Assembly: GCA_035693165.1 (NCBI GenBank)
Contig: DASSGZ010000602.1
Coordinates: 1 to 6,613 of the forward strand
From: JAICKM01 sp035693165
GTDB lineage: Bacteria > Chloroflexota > Chloroflexia > QHBQ01 > JAICKM01
Direction of reading: 5' to 3'
DNA length: 6,613 nucleotides
A program made the position numbers and the translations under genes. The notes below the pieces were generated by a model. It was given only the letters and a program-made list of their open reading frames with translations. It was not told the DNA's origin and made no database searches. Below, piece by piece: positions 1 through 5,172 of this stretch (its first letter is position 1; each line of letters opens with the position of its first letter).

Positions 1-45
1 CTTCGCGCCCCTGCGGTGCAGATCAAGAGCATAGGACACAGTCCG

Positions 46-74
46 TTGATTCGTGCTGAGGGATGGCCTATAAT
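46..74 (+). promoter_or_regulatory. Sigma-70 type promoter of the lactate monooxygenase-like gene
   Basis: TTGATT (46-51) and a perfect TATAAT (69-74) are separated by exactly 17 bp, so transcription should start near 81. This leaves a leader of about 37 nt that ends in a good ribosome binding site before the ATG at 118. The -10 hexamer sits in the spacer of a palindrome (53-92), so bound protein would block RNA polymerase. Confidence 0.8.
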
Positions 75-92
75 ACGGCCATCTCTGAGCAC
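53..92. promoter_or_regulatory. Large imperfect palindrome around the -10 box, candidate operator
   Basis: Two 16-bp arms (53-68 and 77-92) are reverse complements at 14 of 16 positions. The inner seven bases are perfect (GATGGCC / GGCCATC), and the outer five are perfect too (GTGCT / AGCAC). The 8-bp spacer TATAATAC contains the -10 hexamer. Because transcription should start near 81, the left arm is not transcribed, so an RNA hairpin cannot explain the symmetry. A dimeric DNA-binding protein, probably a repressor, is the simplest reading. I cannot name the regulator and do not see the same site at the other promoters in this window. Confidence 0.65.
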
Positions 93-102
93 CGGCCTGG
101 AC

Positions 103-110
103 GAGAGGAG
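103..110 (+). promoter_or_regulatory. Ribosome binding site deciding the start at 118
   Basis: GAGAGGAG lies 7 nt before the ATG at 118. The open frame runs further upstream to an ATG at 16, but that codon lies before the predicted promoter and has no comparable site. Confidence 0.8.
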
Positions 111-117
111 AATACAC

Positions 118-1308
118 ATGCCGAATTATGGGCAGGAATTACAGTTAGCGGTCTACGGCAACCCGCAGCCGCCGGAGGACCAGCGGCTCCCCTTCGCCGT
201 GGAAGAGTGGGAACAACGGGCGCGCGCCGCCCTCGCCGCTGGACCCTTCGGCTACCTGGCGGGCGGCGCCGGGGCGGGCGACACCATGCGCGCCAACCGC
301 GAGGCTTTCTATAAGTGGCGCATTTGGCCGCGGATGCTCCGCGACGTGGGGGAACGCGATTTACGCACCGAGATCCTGGGCACGACCCTCCCCGCGCCCT
401 TCTTGCTCGCGCCCATCGGCGTGCTGGGCATCGCGCATCCCGACGGCGAGCGGGCGCCCGCCCGCGCCGCCGCCGCAACCGGCATTCCGCTCATTTTGAG
501 CACCGTATCGTCCGTGCCGATGGAAGAGGTCGCCGCCGTCATGGGCGCGGCGCCGCACTGGTTCCAGCTCTATCCGGGCACCAACCGCGACGTAATGAGC
601 AGCATGGTGCGCCGGGCGGAAGCGGCGGGCTACAGCGCCGTCGTCGTCACCCTCGACACGACCATGCTGGGCTGGCGCGAGGTCGATTTGCAGCAGGCAT
701 ACCTGCCCTTCCTGCAAGGCCAGGGCCTGGCGAACTACTTCTCCGACCCCGCCTTCCGCGCCGCCCTGCCCAAACCGCCGGAGGAAGACCCGCGCAGCGC
801 CATCCTCTATTTCCTCAGCATTTTCGTGAATCCGCGCTTCTCCTGGCCCGACATCGACTTCCTGCGGCAGCAAACCCGGCTGCCCATCGTGCTCAAGGGC
901 ATCCTGCATCCCGCCGATGCCGCGCTCGCGCTCGACCACGGCGTGGACGGCATCATCGTCTCGAACCACGGCGGGCGCCAGGTGGACGGCGCGACGGCGG
1001 CTCTCGACGCGCTGCCGCTCGTCGCCGAAGCAGTGGCCGGGCGCGTGCCCGTGCTCATGGACAGCGGCATCCGCCGCGCCGCCGATGTGCTCAAAGCCCG
1101 CGCCCTGGGCGCCACGGCTGTCCTGCTGGGCCGGCCCTACGCCTATGCGCTCGCCGCCGCGGGCGAAGCCGGCGTCCGGCAGGTGATCCGCAACCTGCTG
1201 GCCGAGCTCGACCTGGAACTGGCGCTCTCCGGACGCCGGTCCATGGCGGAAGTGGACCGCTCGCTCCTGGATCCCCTCGCACCGGAGACGGACAGCCGGC
1301 CAACCTGA
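118..1308 (+). CDS. FMN-dependent alpha-hydroxy-acid oxidizing enzyme, lactate 2-monooxygenase-like
   Basis: This 396-residue protein belongs to the FMN-dependent alpha-hydroxy-acid dehydrogenase/oxidase family, and its length and N-terminus match mycobacterial lactate 2-monooxygenase (lactate plus O2 to acetate, CO2 and water). Family residues are in place: Y46 in GYLAGG, the APIG loop 98-101, Y152 in FQLY, D180, R187 in GWR, K260 in LKGI, catalytic H284 and substrate-binding R287 in SNHGGRQ, and the FMN phosphate motifs DSGIRR (315-320) and GRPYAY (338-343). Gly101 aligns, from memory, with Gly99 of the mycobacterial enzyme, where lactate oxidases carry Ala; this favours monooxygenase-type chemistry. 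There is no signal peptide, so it should be cytoplasmic. The start at 118 is set by the ribosome binding site and promoter. The gene stands alone and ends in a repeat-filled convergent region. Family is near certain; substrate (lactate or another 2-hydroxy acid) is inferred. Confidence 0.9.
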   Translation: MPNYGQELQLAVYGNPQPPEDQRLPFAVEEWEQRARAALAAGPFGYLAGGAGAGDTMRANREAFYKWRIWPRMLRDVGERDLRTEILGTTLPAPFLLAPIGVLGIAHPDGERAPARAAAATGIPLILSTVSSVPMEEVAAVMGAAPHWFQLYPGTNRDVMSSMVRRAEAAGYSAVVVTLDTTMLGWREVDLQQAYLPFLQGQGLANYFSDPAFRAALPKPPEEDPRSAILYFLSIFVNPRFSWPDIDFLRQQTRLPIVLKGILHPADAALALDHGVDGIIVSNHGGRQVDGATAALDALPLVAEAVAGRVPVLMDSGIRRAADVLKARALGATAVLLGRPYAYALAAAGEAGVRQVIRNLLAELDLELALSGRRSMAEVDRSLLDPLAPETDSRPT

Positions 1309-1317
1309 TCGGCGGCA

Positions 1318-1468
1318 GGGCCGGTTTCAAACCGGCCCCTACACCGCAAAAGCACCGGGGCCGGCTGCTTGGCGGTGGGCGGCTTGAAACCGGCCCCTAC
1401 ACCGCAAAATGGCCGGGGCCGGCTACCTGGCGGCGGGCCGGTTTCAAACCGGCCCCTACACCGCAAAA
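1318..1468. repeat. Three-copy palindromic repeat array (REP-like) between convergent genes
   Basis: Three copies start at 1318, 1377 and 1435, a period of 58-59 bp. Each begins with a palindrome: in copies 1 and 3 the arms GGGCCGGTTT and AAACCGGCCC flank a single C, and copy 2 is a diverged version with an incomplete left arm. Each continues with CTACACCGCAAAA. The 25-bp stretches between copies are also similar to each other, sharing a CCGGGGCCGGCT core and TGGCGG end, and a degraded piece follows copy 3 to about 1485. The array fills nearly all of the 1309-1498 gap between two convergent stop codons. As RNA the palindrome folds on either strand, so it could end transcription from both sides, although no T-run follows. 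On the minus strand the unit reads GTGTAGGGGCCGG, resembling dispersed GTAGGGGC palindromes I recall from Chloroflexota and cyanobacteria. Confidence 0.85.
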
Positions 1469-1498
1469 TCAGCGGGGCCTGCTGCTTGTACTGCTCCC

Positions 1499-2515
1499 TC
1501 AGCGTCCGTAGTGCTCGGCCAGAGTGTGGAATGCCGCCTTGGGCTCCCAGGTCATATCGGGGTAGCTGTCGCCAAACCGATCCTCGTACACCGTCACGAT
1601 GCCGTACGACGCCCTGTCGAGGTCCCGGCGCGGCTCCGCACGATGCGGCAACTGGTACTGGACGAAGGTGAACACGAACGCACTATCGATCCCTTCCTCG
1701 GTGAAAATGTCCAGCAGTTCGCGCAGGTACGTCGCCTGTTCGGCTTCATCACGGATGTAGTCGCCGTCCAACCCCAGCGGCAGGGCCGTGTCGTGGTCCC
1801 ACACGATGATCTGCCCGCCCCGCGCGCCCTGGTCCGCCGCGCCTGTGTAGGTGGCCGCGCCAAACTCCGTGATCGCGACGGGCTTGCCCTGCGCGGCGAG
1901 GGCGCGCATGCCGGCGCGGTACACACCGGCCACCTCGACCGACCGGTAGTTGTCGACCGAGATGATATCGAATGGCGTCCAGTCCACCCTCTCGAACGGA
2001 ATCGCGGCATACGTGACCCTCCCGCCGAAGCGTTCACGGACCATCGCCACCGCCTTACCGAGAAAGGCGTTAACGCGGGGCGGTACCGCCCCGATCAGTT
2101 CGCGCAGGCGGAGCGGGTCGGCCAGGAGTGCTATCCTCTCGCCGATGGTGTCGCCGGGCAGAAATCCCTTGTTCAACAGGCTTATCTCGCCGCCGGTGAC
2201 GAACACCACCTCGGCTCCCTGCCGGCGTAACCGCTCGGCCCGGTCTGCACAGCCGGCGAGGAGATCGATCATTTCCTCCTCGGTCAGGTCGCAGGTGAAT
2301 GGCGAGAACCAGACCTCCAGGCCGGCCTCCGCCGCGAGGCGGGCCGCGCTTTCAAGCCGATCCACATCGCCGCCGGTGATGCGGACTGCTGTGCAATGCA
2401 AATCATCGCGGATGATCTGCAACTCTCGCTTGACGACCGCGAGGTCAAACGGTTCGCGGCTGCTCACTCCCTTGTTGATAAAGCCGGTGTCGTAGGAGAT
2501 GCCTTTGGCGCGCAT
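1499..2515 (-). CDS. Glycoside-hydrolase-like TIM-barrel protein, function unknown
   Basis: This 338-residue protein has no signal peptide or membrane segment. The order of strands and helices reads as a (beta/alpha)8 barrel. E110 in VFVTGGE and E217 in VAITEFG sit where clan-A glycoside hydrolases carry the acid/base and nucleophile glutamates at the ends of strands 4 and 7; W323 in TWEPK falls in the strand-8 region. From memory, close relatives in Actinobacteria and Chloroflexota are often labelled 'abortive infection protein'; nothing visible here supports a phage-defence role, and the barrel signature argues for a carbohydrate-active enzyme or a degenerate relative. The ATG at 2515 is chosen because AAGAAAGG lies 8 nt upstream (2524-2531 on the plus strand). 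It follows the TetR gene by 37 bp on the same strand with no terminator, so the two are probably co-transcribed and TetR-controlled. Substrate is unknown. Confidence 0.8.
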   Translation of the reverse strand: MRAKGISYDTGFINKGVSSREPFDLAVVKRELQIIRDDLHCTAVRITGGDVDRLESAARLAAEAGLEVWFSPFTCDLTEEEMIDLLAGCADRAERLRRQGAEVVFVTGGEISLLNKGFLPGDTIGERIALLADPLRLRELIGAVPPRVNAFLGKAVAMVRERFGGRVTYAAIPFERVDWTPFDIISVDNYRSVEVAGVYRAGMRALAAQGKPVAITEFGAATYTGAADQGARGGQIIVWDHDTALPLGLDGDYIRDEAEQATYLRELLDIFTEEGIDSAFVFTFVQYQLPHRAEPRRDLDRASYGIVTVYEDRFGDSYPDMTWEPKAAFHTLAEHYGR

Positions 2516-2552
2516 ATGTCATGCCTTTCTTGCTTTTGCTTGGGTACAGATG

Positions 2553-3149
2553 TTACGGCTTGAGCATACGCAAGATGATGCTCGCGTCAGGGCAGAGTCG
2601 CTGGAATTGCTCGGGGTAGTGCAAGCCGAATCTGACCAGGCCGTCCAAAGTTGCGATAACGGCGATAACCAGTTGGTCGGGATCGCCGGGGGCGACTTCC
2701 CCTGTGGCTTGCCCCTCGACGATCAGTTGCCGTAACTCCGCCACAAAGCGCTCGCCGCGCCGGCGGATCTCTTGCGTGACCTCGTCCTGCGCCTGATCCG
2801 CGTTGAGCACCTGGTCGAGCAACTGGAAGATTTCCAGATGATCGCGCCGGTATTCCACCAGTTGGGTAATCAGCCGGGCCAGGCGCTGGCCCGGTGTCGC
2901 GGAACTCTCGTCCGGGGGCGGCGTGGTCGCGAGACCGGCCTGCTGCACCGCTTGCGCCACCAGTTCGCGATAAATTTGCTCCTTGCCGGCGAAGTAACGA
3001 TAGGCCAGCCCCTGGCTGACCCCCGCTGCCTGGGCCACATCGGCCATCGTGGCCGCCTTGCCCTTGCGCGCAAAGACCCGCCGGGCAGCTTCGAGGATGT
3101 TATTACGTTGCGTTTCGTGCCGACTCTTGTCCGCAACATCCCGCTGCAT
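2553..3149 (-). CDS. TetR/AcrR-family transcriptional repressor
   Basis: Counted from the ATG at 3149 the protein has 198 residues. The N-terminal DNA-binding domain is typical: helix 1 NILEAARRVFARKG (17-30), then the helix-turn-helix TMADVAQAAGVSQGLAYRYF (34-53) and KEQIYREL. The rest (about 70-198) is the variable ligand-binding, dimerising domain, whose ligand cannot be read from sequence. An in-frame ATG at 3182 would add 11 residues, but it lies inside the operator and almost on the predicted transcription start, so that form would need a leaderless mRNA. The ATG at 3149 has a modest GAGAG site just upstream and is preferred. The promoter carries a TGAATGAA/TTCATTCA palindrome at the start site, a known TetR-family operator style, which suggests autorepression. 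It is the first gene of a probable two-gene unit with the hydrolase-like gene. Family is certain; exact start is not. Confidence 0.88.
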   Translation of the reverse strand: MQRDVADKSRHETQRNNILEAARRVFARKGKAATMADVAQAAGVSQGLAYRYFAGKEQIYRELVAQAVQQAGLATTPPPDESSATPGQRLARLITQLVEYRRDHLEIFQLLDQVLNADQAQDEVTQEIRRRGERFVAELRQLIVEGQATGEVAPGDPDQLVIAVIATLDGLVRFGLHYPEQFQRLCPDASIILRMLKP

Positions 3150-3166
3150 AGCACTCTCTTGTTTGA

Positions 3167-3185
3167 TGAATGAACGATTCATTCA
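3167..3185. promoter_or_regulatory. TetR-type operator at the regulator's own transcription start
   Basis: TGAATGAA (3167-3174), CGA (3175-3177), TTCATTCA (3178-3185) form a perfect 8-bp inverted repeat. It begins 2 nt downstream of the -10 box of the TetR promoter and covers the predicted start of transcription. TGAATGA-N5-TCATTCA is the operator style of several TetR-family repressors, Bacillus FadR among them. The binding protein is inferred to be the TetR encoded just downstream. Confidence 0.8.
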
Positions 3186-3187
3186 CA

Positions 3188-3216
3188 AGTATAATCGCTT
3201 CTCTCGTCGGTGTCAA
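3188..3216 (-). promoter_or_regulatory. Sigma-70 promoter of the tetR-hydrolase-like operon
   Basis: Read on the minus strand, TTGACA (3211-3216) and TATACT (3188-3193) are 17 bp apart, close to the sigma-70 consensus and probably strong when unrepressed. Transcription should start at about 3181-3182, inside the palindromic operator. Confidence 0.82.
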
Positions 3217-3246
3217 GCCACAAATGCTGGATGAAGCCGAGTTCGC

Positions 3247-3275
3247 TTGCTTGCATCCATCGGCGCTGCTATACT
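3247..3275 (+). promoter_or_regulatory. Sigma-70 promoter, apparently leaderless
   Basis: TTGCTT (3247-3252) and TATACT (3270-3275) are 17 bp apart. Exactly 6 nt separate the -10 box from the ATG at 3282, so the A of the start codon falls at the expected +1. No Shine-Dalgarno sequence lies in front of this ATG. It is back to back with the TetR promoter, the two -35 boxes lying 30 bp apart. Confidence 0.68.
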
Positions 3276-3281
3276 GCGCAC

Positions 3282-3959
3282 ATGCCTCGCCGTGCCCTGC
3301 CCCGCCGCAGATCGGTGCCGCGCTCCATGCGGGGCCACATCCTGGTCCTGGCCTGCGCGGGTTTGGCTGGGCTGCTCCTGTGGGCCACCACCCGCACCCC
3401 GGTCGCCGCGCCGCGGCTCGTTACGCCGGGGGCGGTGCCCCACCTCGCCGCCGTTGCCACCGCCCCCGCCACGCCCCCAACCGCCGGCCAAACGGCCGCC
3501 GCCCCAGGCGTGGGGCAATCCGCGGACATCGTCGATTCGGCGGACATCGTCGATTCGCTGGACTTAACCGTGCCCGCGCCCTCATCGGCCGATCCGCCCA
3601 GCCTCCCGCCTGTGCCGGCCTCTCTACCGCCGCCCGCGCCTACGACTGCGCCTGCGCCGGCTGTTGACCCGTACCGCCAGTGGATTCACGAGGCCCGCCT
3701 GCAGTATCCCTATCCCGAGAGCGAAGAGCAGATGTACCAGTTGCTGCTCTGCGAGTCGAGCGGCAACCCCGCCGCCGATAGCCCCGACGGCCTGTATCAT
3801 GGGCTGTTTCAGTACAGCGCCGAGACCTGGGGCGGCGACTGGAACCCCTACCGCGACCAGAGCATCTACGACGCGCAGGCCCAGATCTGGGCCACGGCTC
3901 GCGCCTGGAACCTGGGCATGCAGCAGCAGTGGGGATGCTATTCCAGCCTGGCTCCGTAG
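3282..3959 (+). CDS. Membrane-anchored or secreted lysozyme/transglycosylase-like (Rpf-like) protein
   Basis: This 225-residue protein starts with an Arg-rich stretch (RRALPRRR) followed by one hydrophobic segment (about 19-36), which is an uncleaved anchor or a signal peptide. A low-complexity Pro/Ala/Thr linker (about 40-130) leads to a C-terminal domain (131-225) resembling lytic transglycosylases and resuscitation-promoting factors: E158 in LLCESSGNP is the expected catalytic glutamate, GLYHGLFQYSAETW (170-183) matches the core, and the end is QWGCY. C157 and C219 could form a disulfide outside the membrane. Such domains cut or remodel peptidoglycan. The linker contains an 18-bp tandem duplication coding SADIVD twice. 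An earlier in-frame ATG at 3210 would add 24 residues, but it precedes the promoter and its peptide is not signal-like; 3282 fits the promoter. Activity is inferred from the motif. Confidence 0.8.
   Translation: MPRRALPRRRSVPRSMRGHILVLACAGLAGLLLWATTRTPVAAPRLVTPGAVPHLAAVATAPATPPTAGQTAAAPGVGQSADIVDSADIVDSLDLTVPAPSSADPPSLPPVPASLPPPAPTTAPAPAVDPYRQWIHEARLQYPYPESEEQMYQLLLCESSGNPAADSPDGLYHGLFQYSAETWGGDWNPYRDQSIYDAQAQIWATARAWNLGMQQQWGCYSSLAP
3522..3557 (+). repeat. 18-bp perfect tandem duplication in the linker
   Basis: GCGGACATCGTCGATTCG occurs twice head to tail (3522-3539, 3540-3557), encoding ADIVDS twice in frame. Identity at every base indicates a recent duplication in the disordered linker of the transglycosylase-like protein. 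Confidence 0.9.
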
Positions 3960-3961
3960 CG

Positions 3962-3986
3962 CGACACGCCTACAGCCGGTGTGTCG
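3962..3986 (+). terminator. Hairpin 3 nt after the transglycosylase-like gene, probable terminator
   Basis: CGACACGCC (3962-3970) pairs with GGTGTGTCG (3978-3986), a 9-bp stem with one G-U pair and a 7-nt loop. It follows the TAG stop almost at once. There is no T-run, so it would be a weak intrinsic terminator or an mRNA 3' end stabiliser. Confidence 0.5.
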
Positions 3987-4043
3987 AAATACCGTTGCTC
4001 TACGCAGTAACACGACCCCCAATTCCGCAATAAATACAGCAGC

Positions 4044-4110
4044 CATCCTGCCGCGCCCCGCGCCGGGTCACACGGAACGCCAACCGGCGGCGCCGCGGTG
4101 ATACAGGATG
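4044..4110. repeat. Long imperfect inverted repeat in the 3960-4237 intergenic region
   Basis: CATCCTG (4044-4050) pairs with CAGGATG (4104-4110). Just inside, CCGCG (4051-4055) pairs with CGCGG (4094-4098), and further GC-rich bases up to CCGG on each side can pair with small bulges around a loop of roughly 17 nt. The element lies between the hairpin after the upstream gene and the promoter at 4146. No open frame in this region looks coding. It could be a structured RNA, a decayed palindromic repeat or chance pairing in GC-rich DNA. Confidence 0.4.
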
Positions 4111-4145
4111 CCGGCACCGAATCGGTCCGTCCCGCTGGAAGGGCC

Positions 4146-4174
4146 TTGTCATTCACTACAAAGACTGGTAATAT
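4146..4174 (+). promoter_or_regulatory. Sigma-70 type promoter of the zinc-ribbon membrane protein gene
   Basis: TTGTCA (4146-4151) and TAATAT (4169-4174) are 17 bp apart, placing the start of transcription near 4181. The leader is about 57 nt and ends in GGAGG (4229-4233). Confidence 0.7.
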
Positions 4175-4178
4175 TCCT

Positions 4179-4196
4179 TGACCCGTGACAGGGTCA
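4179..4196. promoter_or_regulatory. Inverted repeat at the predicted transcription start
   Basis: TGACCC (4179-4184) and GGGTCA (4191-4196) are perfect reverse complements separated by GTGACA, starting 4 nt after the -10 box. It may be an operator. In RNA it would be a short 5' hairpin followed by UCUUUU, so a 5' stabiliser or weak attenuator is an alternative. Confidence 0.45.
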
Positions 4197-4237
4197 TCTT
4201 TTCGCAACATGCGAATCAGCTATCAAGTGGAGGATTC

Positions 4238-5143
4238 ATGGACACATCTCGCACCTGCCCGCGCTGCGGCAATGCGCTGCAACCTAACGACAAGTTCTGT
4301 AAAAACTGCGGCCAGCCGGTGGACAGCGGGGCCACACAAGTAATGCACCCGCCGGTGGACAGCGGGGCCACACAAGTGATGCACCCGCCGGAAGCAGAAG
4401 CCGCGCGGGCATCCTACCCGCCGCCCGGCCCAGGCTATCAGCCACCCGCGGCGAGCGGCCCGCAAGGCTATCAGCCGCCCACAGCGAGTGGCCCGCAAGG
4501 CTACCAGCCACCCACGGCGAGTGGCCCGCAAGGCTATCAACCGCCTGCGGCCAGCGGCCCCGGCTATCAGCCGCCCCCCGGCGGCCCGCAAGGCTACCAG
4601 CCGCCCCCCGGCGGGTCGCAGACCTACCAGCCCGCGGGCACCGGCGGTCCCGGCTACCAGCCCCCGCCCGGCGGCCCGGCCTACACCCCGCCGCCCGCCG
4701 GCTATGCCGGGGCGCCGCCTGCCGCCCGCGCCGGGCGCCCGCGCTGGCTGTTTGCCGTGCTCGGCTGCCTCGGCCTGCTCATCATTGGCTGCATCGCCTT
4801 CTTCGGCATCACCTTCTTCGCCGCCAACAACCTCACCCAGCCGATGTCCACCGCGGGGGAAAGCTTCATGACCGCGGTGCGCGACGGCAACTACGCAGCG
4901 GCGTACGCGCTCTGCACCCCCGCCCTGCAGCAAGAGCTGGGCGACATCAGCGAGTTCGAGAACACCATGCAGGACAACCGGCCCAGCAAGTGGAACTTCA
5001 CGTCGCGCCAGGTCGAAAACAACACCGGCCAGCTTGACGGCACCGCGACCCTGCAAGACGGCAGCGAAGCCGACGTGCGCCTGGTCCTCGATCAGGTGGG
5101 CGGGGCCTGGAAAGTCTCCGGCATCAACATCCATCCGAAGTAG
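4238..5143 (+). CDS. Zinc-ribbon, GYQPP-repeat, single-pass membrane protein with DUF4878-like C-terminal domain
   Basis: This 301-residue protein has four parts. Residues 7-24 form a zinc ribbon with two CxxC pairs (C7, C10, C21, C24). Residues 27-50 are two copies of PVDSGATQVMHP. Residues 60-163 are Pro/Gly/Tyr/Gln-rich, with 10-11 residue units starting GYQPP. After a basic RAGRPRW comes one hydrophobic membrane segment (about 170-196). The C-terminal domain (about 200-301, beginning AGESFMTAVRDGNYAAAYALCTPALQQEL and ending AWKVSGINIHPK) resembles the DUF4878 / NTF2-like lumazine-binding group. With no signal peptide, the zinc ribbon should face the cytoplasm and the C-terminal domain the outside. 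GGAGG lies 4 nt before the ATG at 4238; an in-frame ATG at 4178 precedes the predicted transcription start. The role is unknown; envelope sensing or scaffolding is a guess from layout. Confidence 0.8.
   Translation: MDTSRTCPRCGNALQPNDKFCKNCGQPVDSGATQVMHPPVDSGATQVMHPPEAEAARASYPPPGPGYQPPAASGPQGYQPPTASGPQGYQPPTASGPQGYQPPAASGPGYQPPPGGPQGYQPPPGGSQTYQPAGTGGPGYQPPPGGPAYTPPPAGYAGAPPAARAGRPRWLFAVLGCLGLLIIGCIAFFGITFFAANNLTQPMSTAGESFMTAVRDGNYAAAYALCTPALQQELGDISEFENTMQDNRPSKWNFTSRQVENNTGQLDGTATLQDGSEADVRLVLDQVGGAWKVSGINIHPK
4316..4387 (+). repeat. 36-bp tandem duplication encoding PVDSGATQVMHP twice
   Basis: Units 4316-4351 and 4352-4387 differ by a single base, GTA against GTG, both Val. The only difference being silent fits a recent duplication, perhaps kept for the peptide it encodes. 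Confidence 0.9.
4433..4681 (+). repeat. In-frame GYQPP minisatellite, 33-bp then 30-bp units
   Basis: Units of 33 bp start at 4433, 4466 and 4499, with a 30-bp version at 4532, encoding GYQPP(A/T)ASGPQ. From 4562 the unit is 30 bp and encodes GYQPPPGG(P/S)Q, followed by diverged copies ending near TPPPAGY. Differences between units are mostly in third codon positions, as in an expanding and drifting coding minisatellite. Confidence 0.85.
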
Positions 5144-5172
5144 CACAGACGGCAGCACCCGCTAACAAGACG

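Noticed and set aside
16..117. Longer N-terminus (34 extra residues) for the lactate monooxygenase-like protein
   Set aside because: The ATG at 16 precedes a near-consensus promoter, has no ribosome binding site, and family members start near the equivalent of 118.
1318..1468. CRISPR array
   Set aside because: There are only three copies, the intervening 25-bp stretches resemble each other, and no cas genes are present. Tandem duplication of a palindromic element explains it.
315..1511. Long open frame on the plus strand overlapping the monooxygenase-like gene
   Set aside because: Its product is Arg/Ala/Gly-rich low-complexity sequence, typical of a shifted frame in GC-rich DNA, and the overlapping frame has a full recognisable enzyme.
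1499..2515. Phage-defence (abortive infection) gene
   Set aside because: The label circulates for similar proteins, but the sequence shows a glycosidase-like barrel and no toxin, nuclease or other defence gene is nearby. There is no sequence support for a defence system in this window.
3987..4237. Small gene in the intergenic region
   Set aside because: Short open frames here lack ribosome binding sites and recognisable composition; the stretch is better explained by hairpins and a promoter.
4223..5158. Long open frame on the minus strand opposite the zinc-ribbon protein gene
   Set aside because: It is an antisense shadow of the GYQPP repeats (Arg/Gly/Ala-rich), with no family motif, while the plus frame has zinc ribbon, membrane segment, promoter and ribosome binding site.
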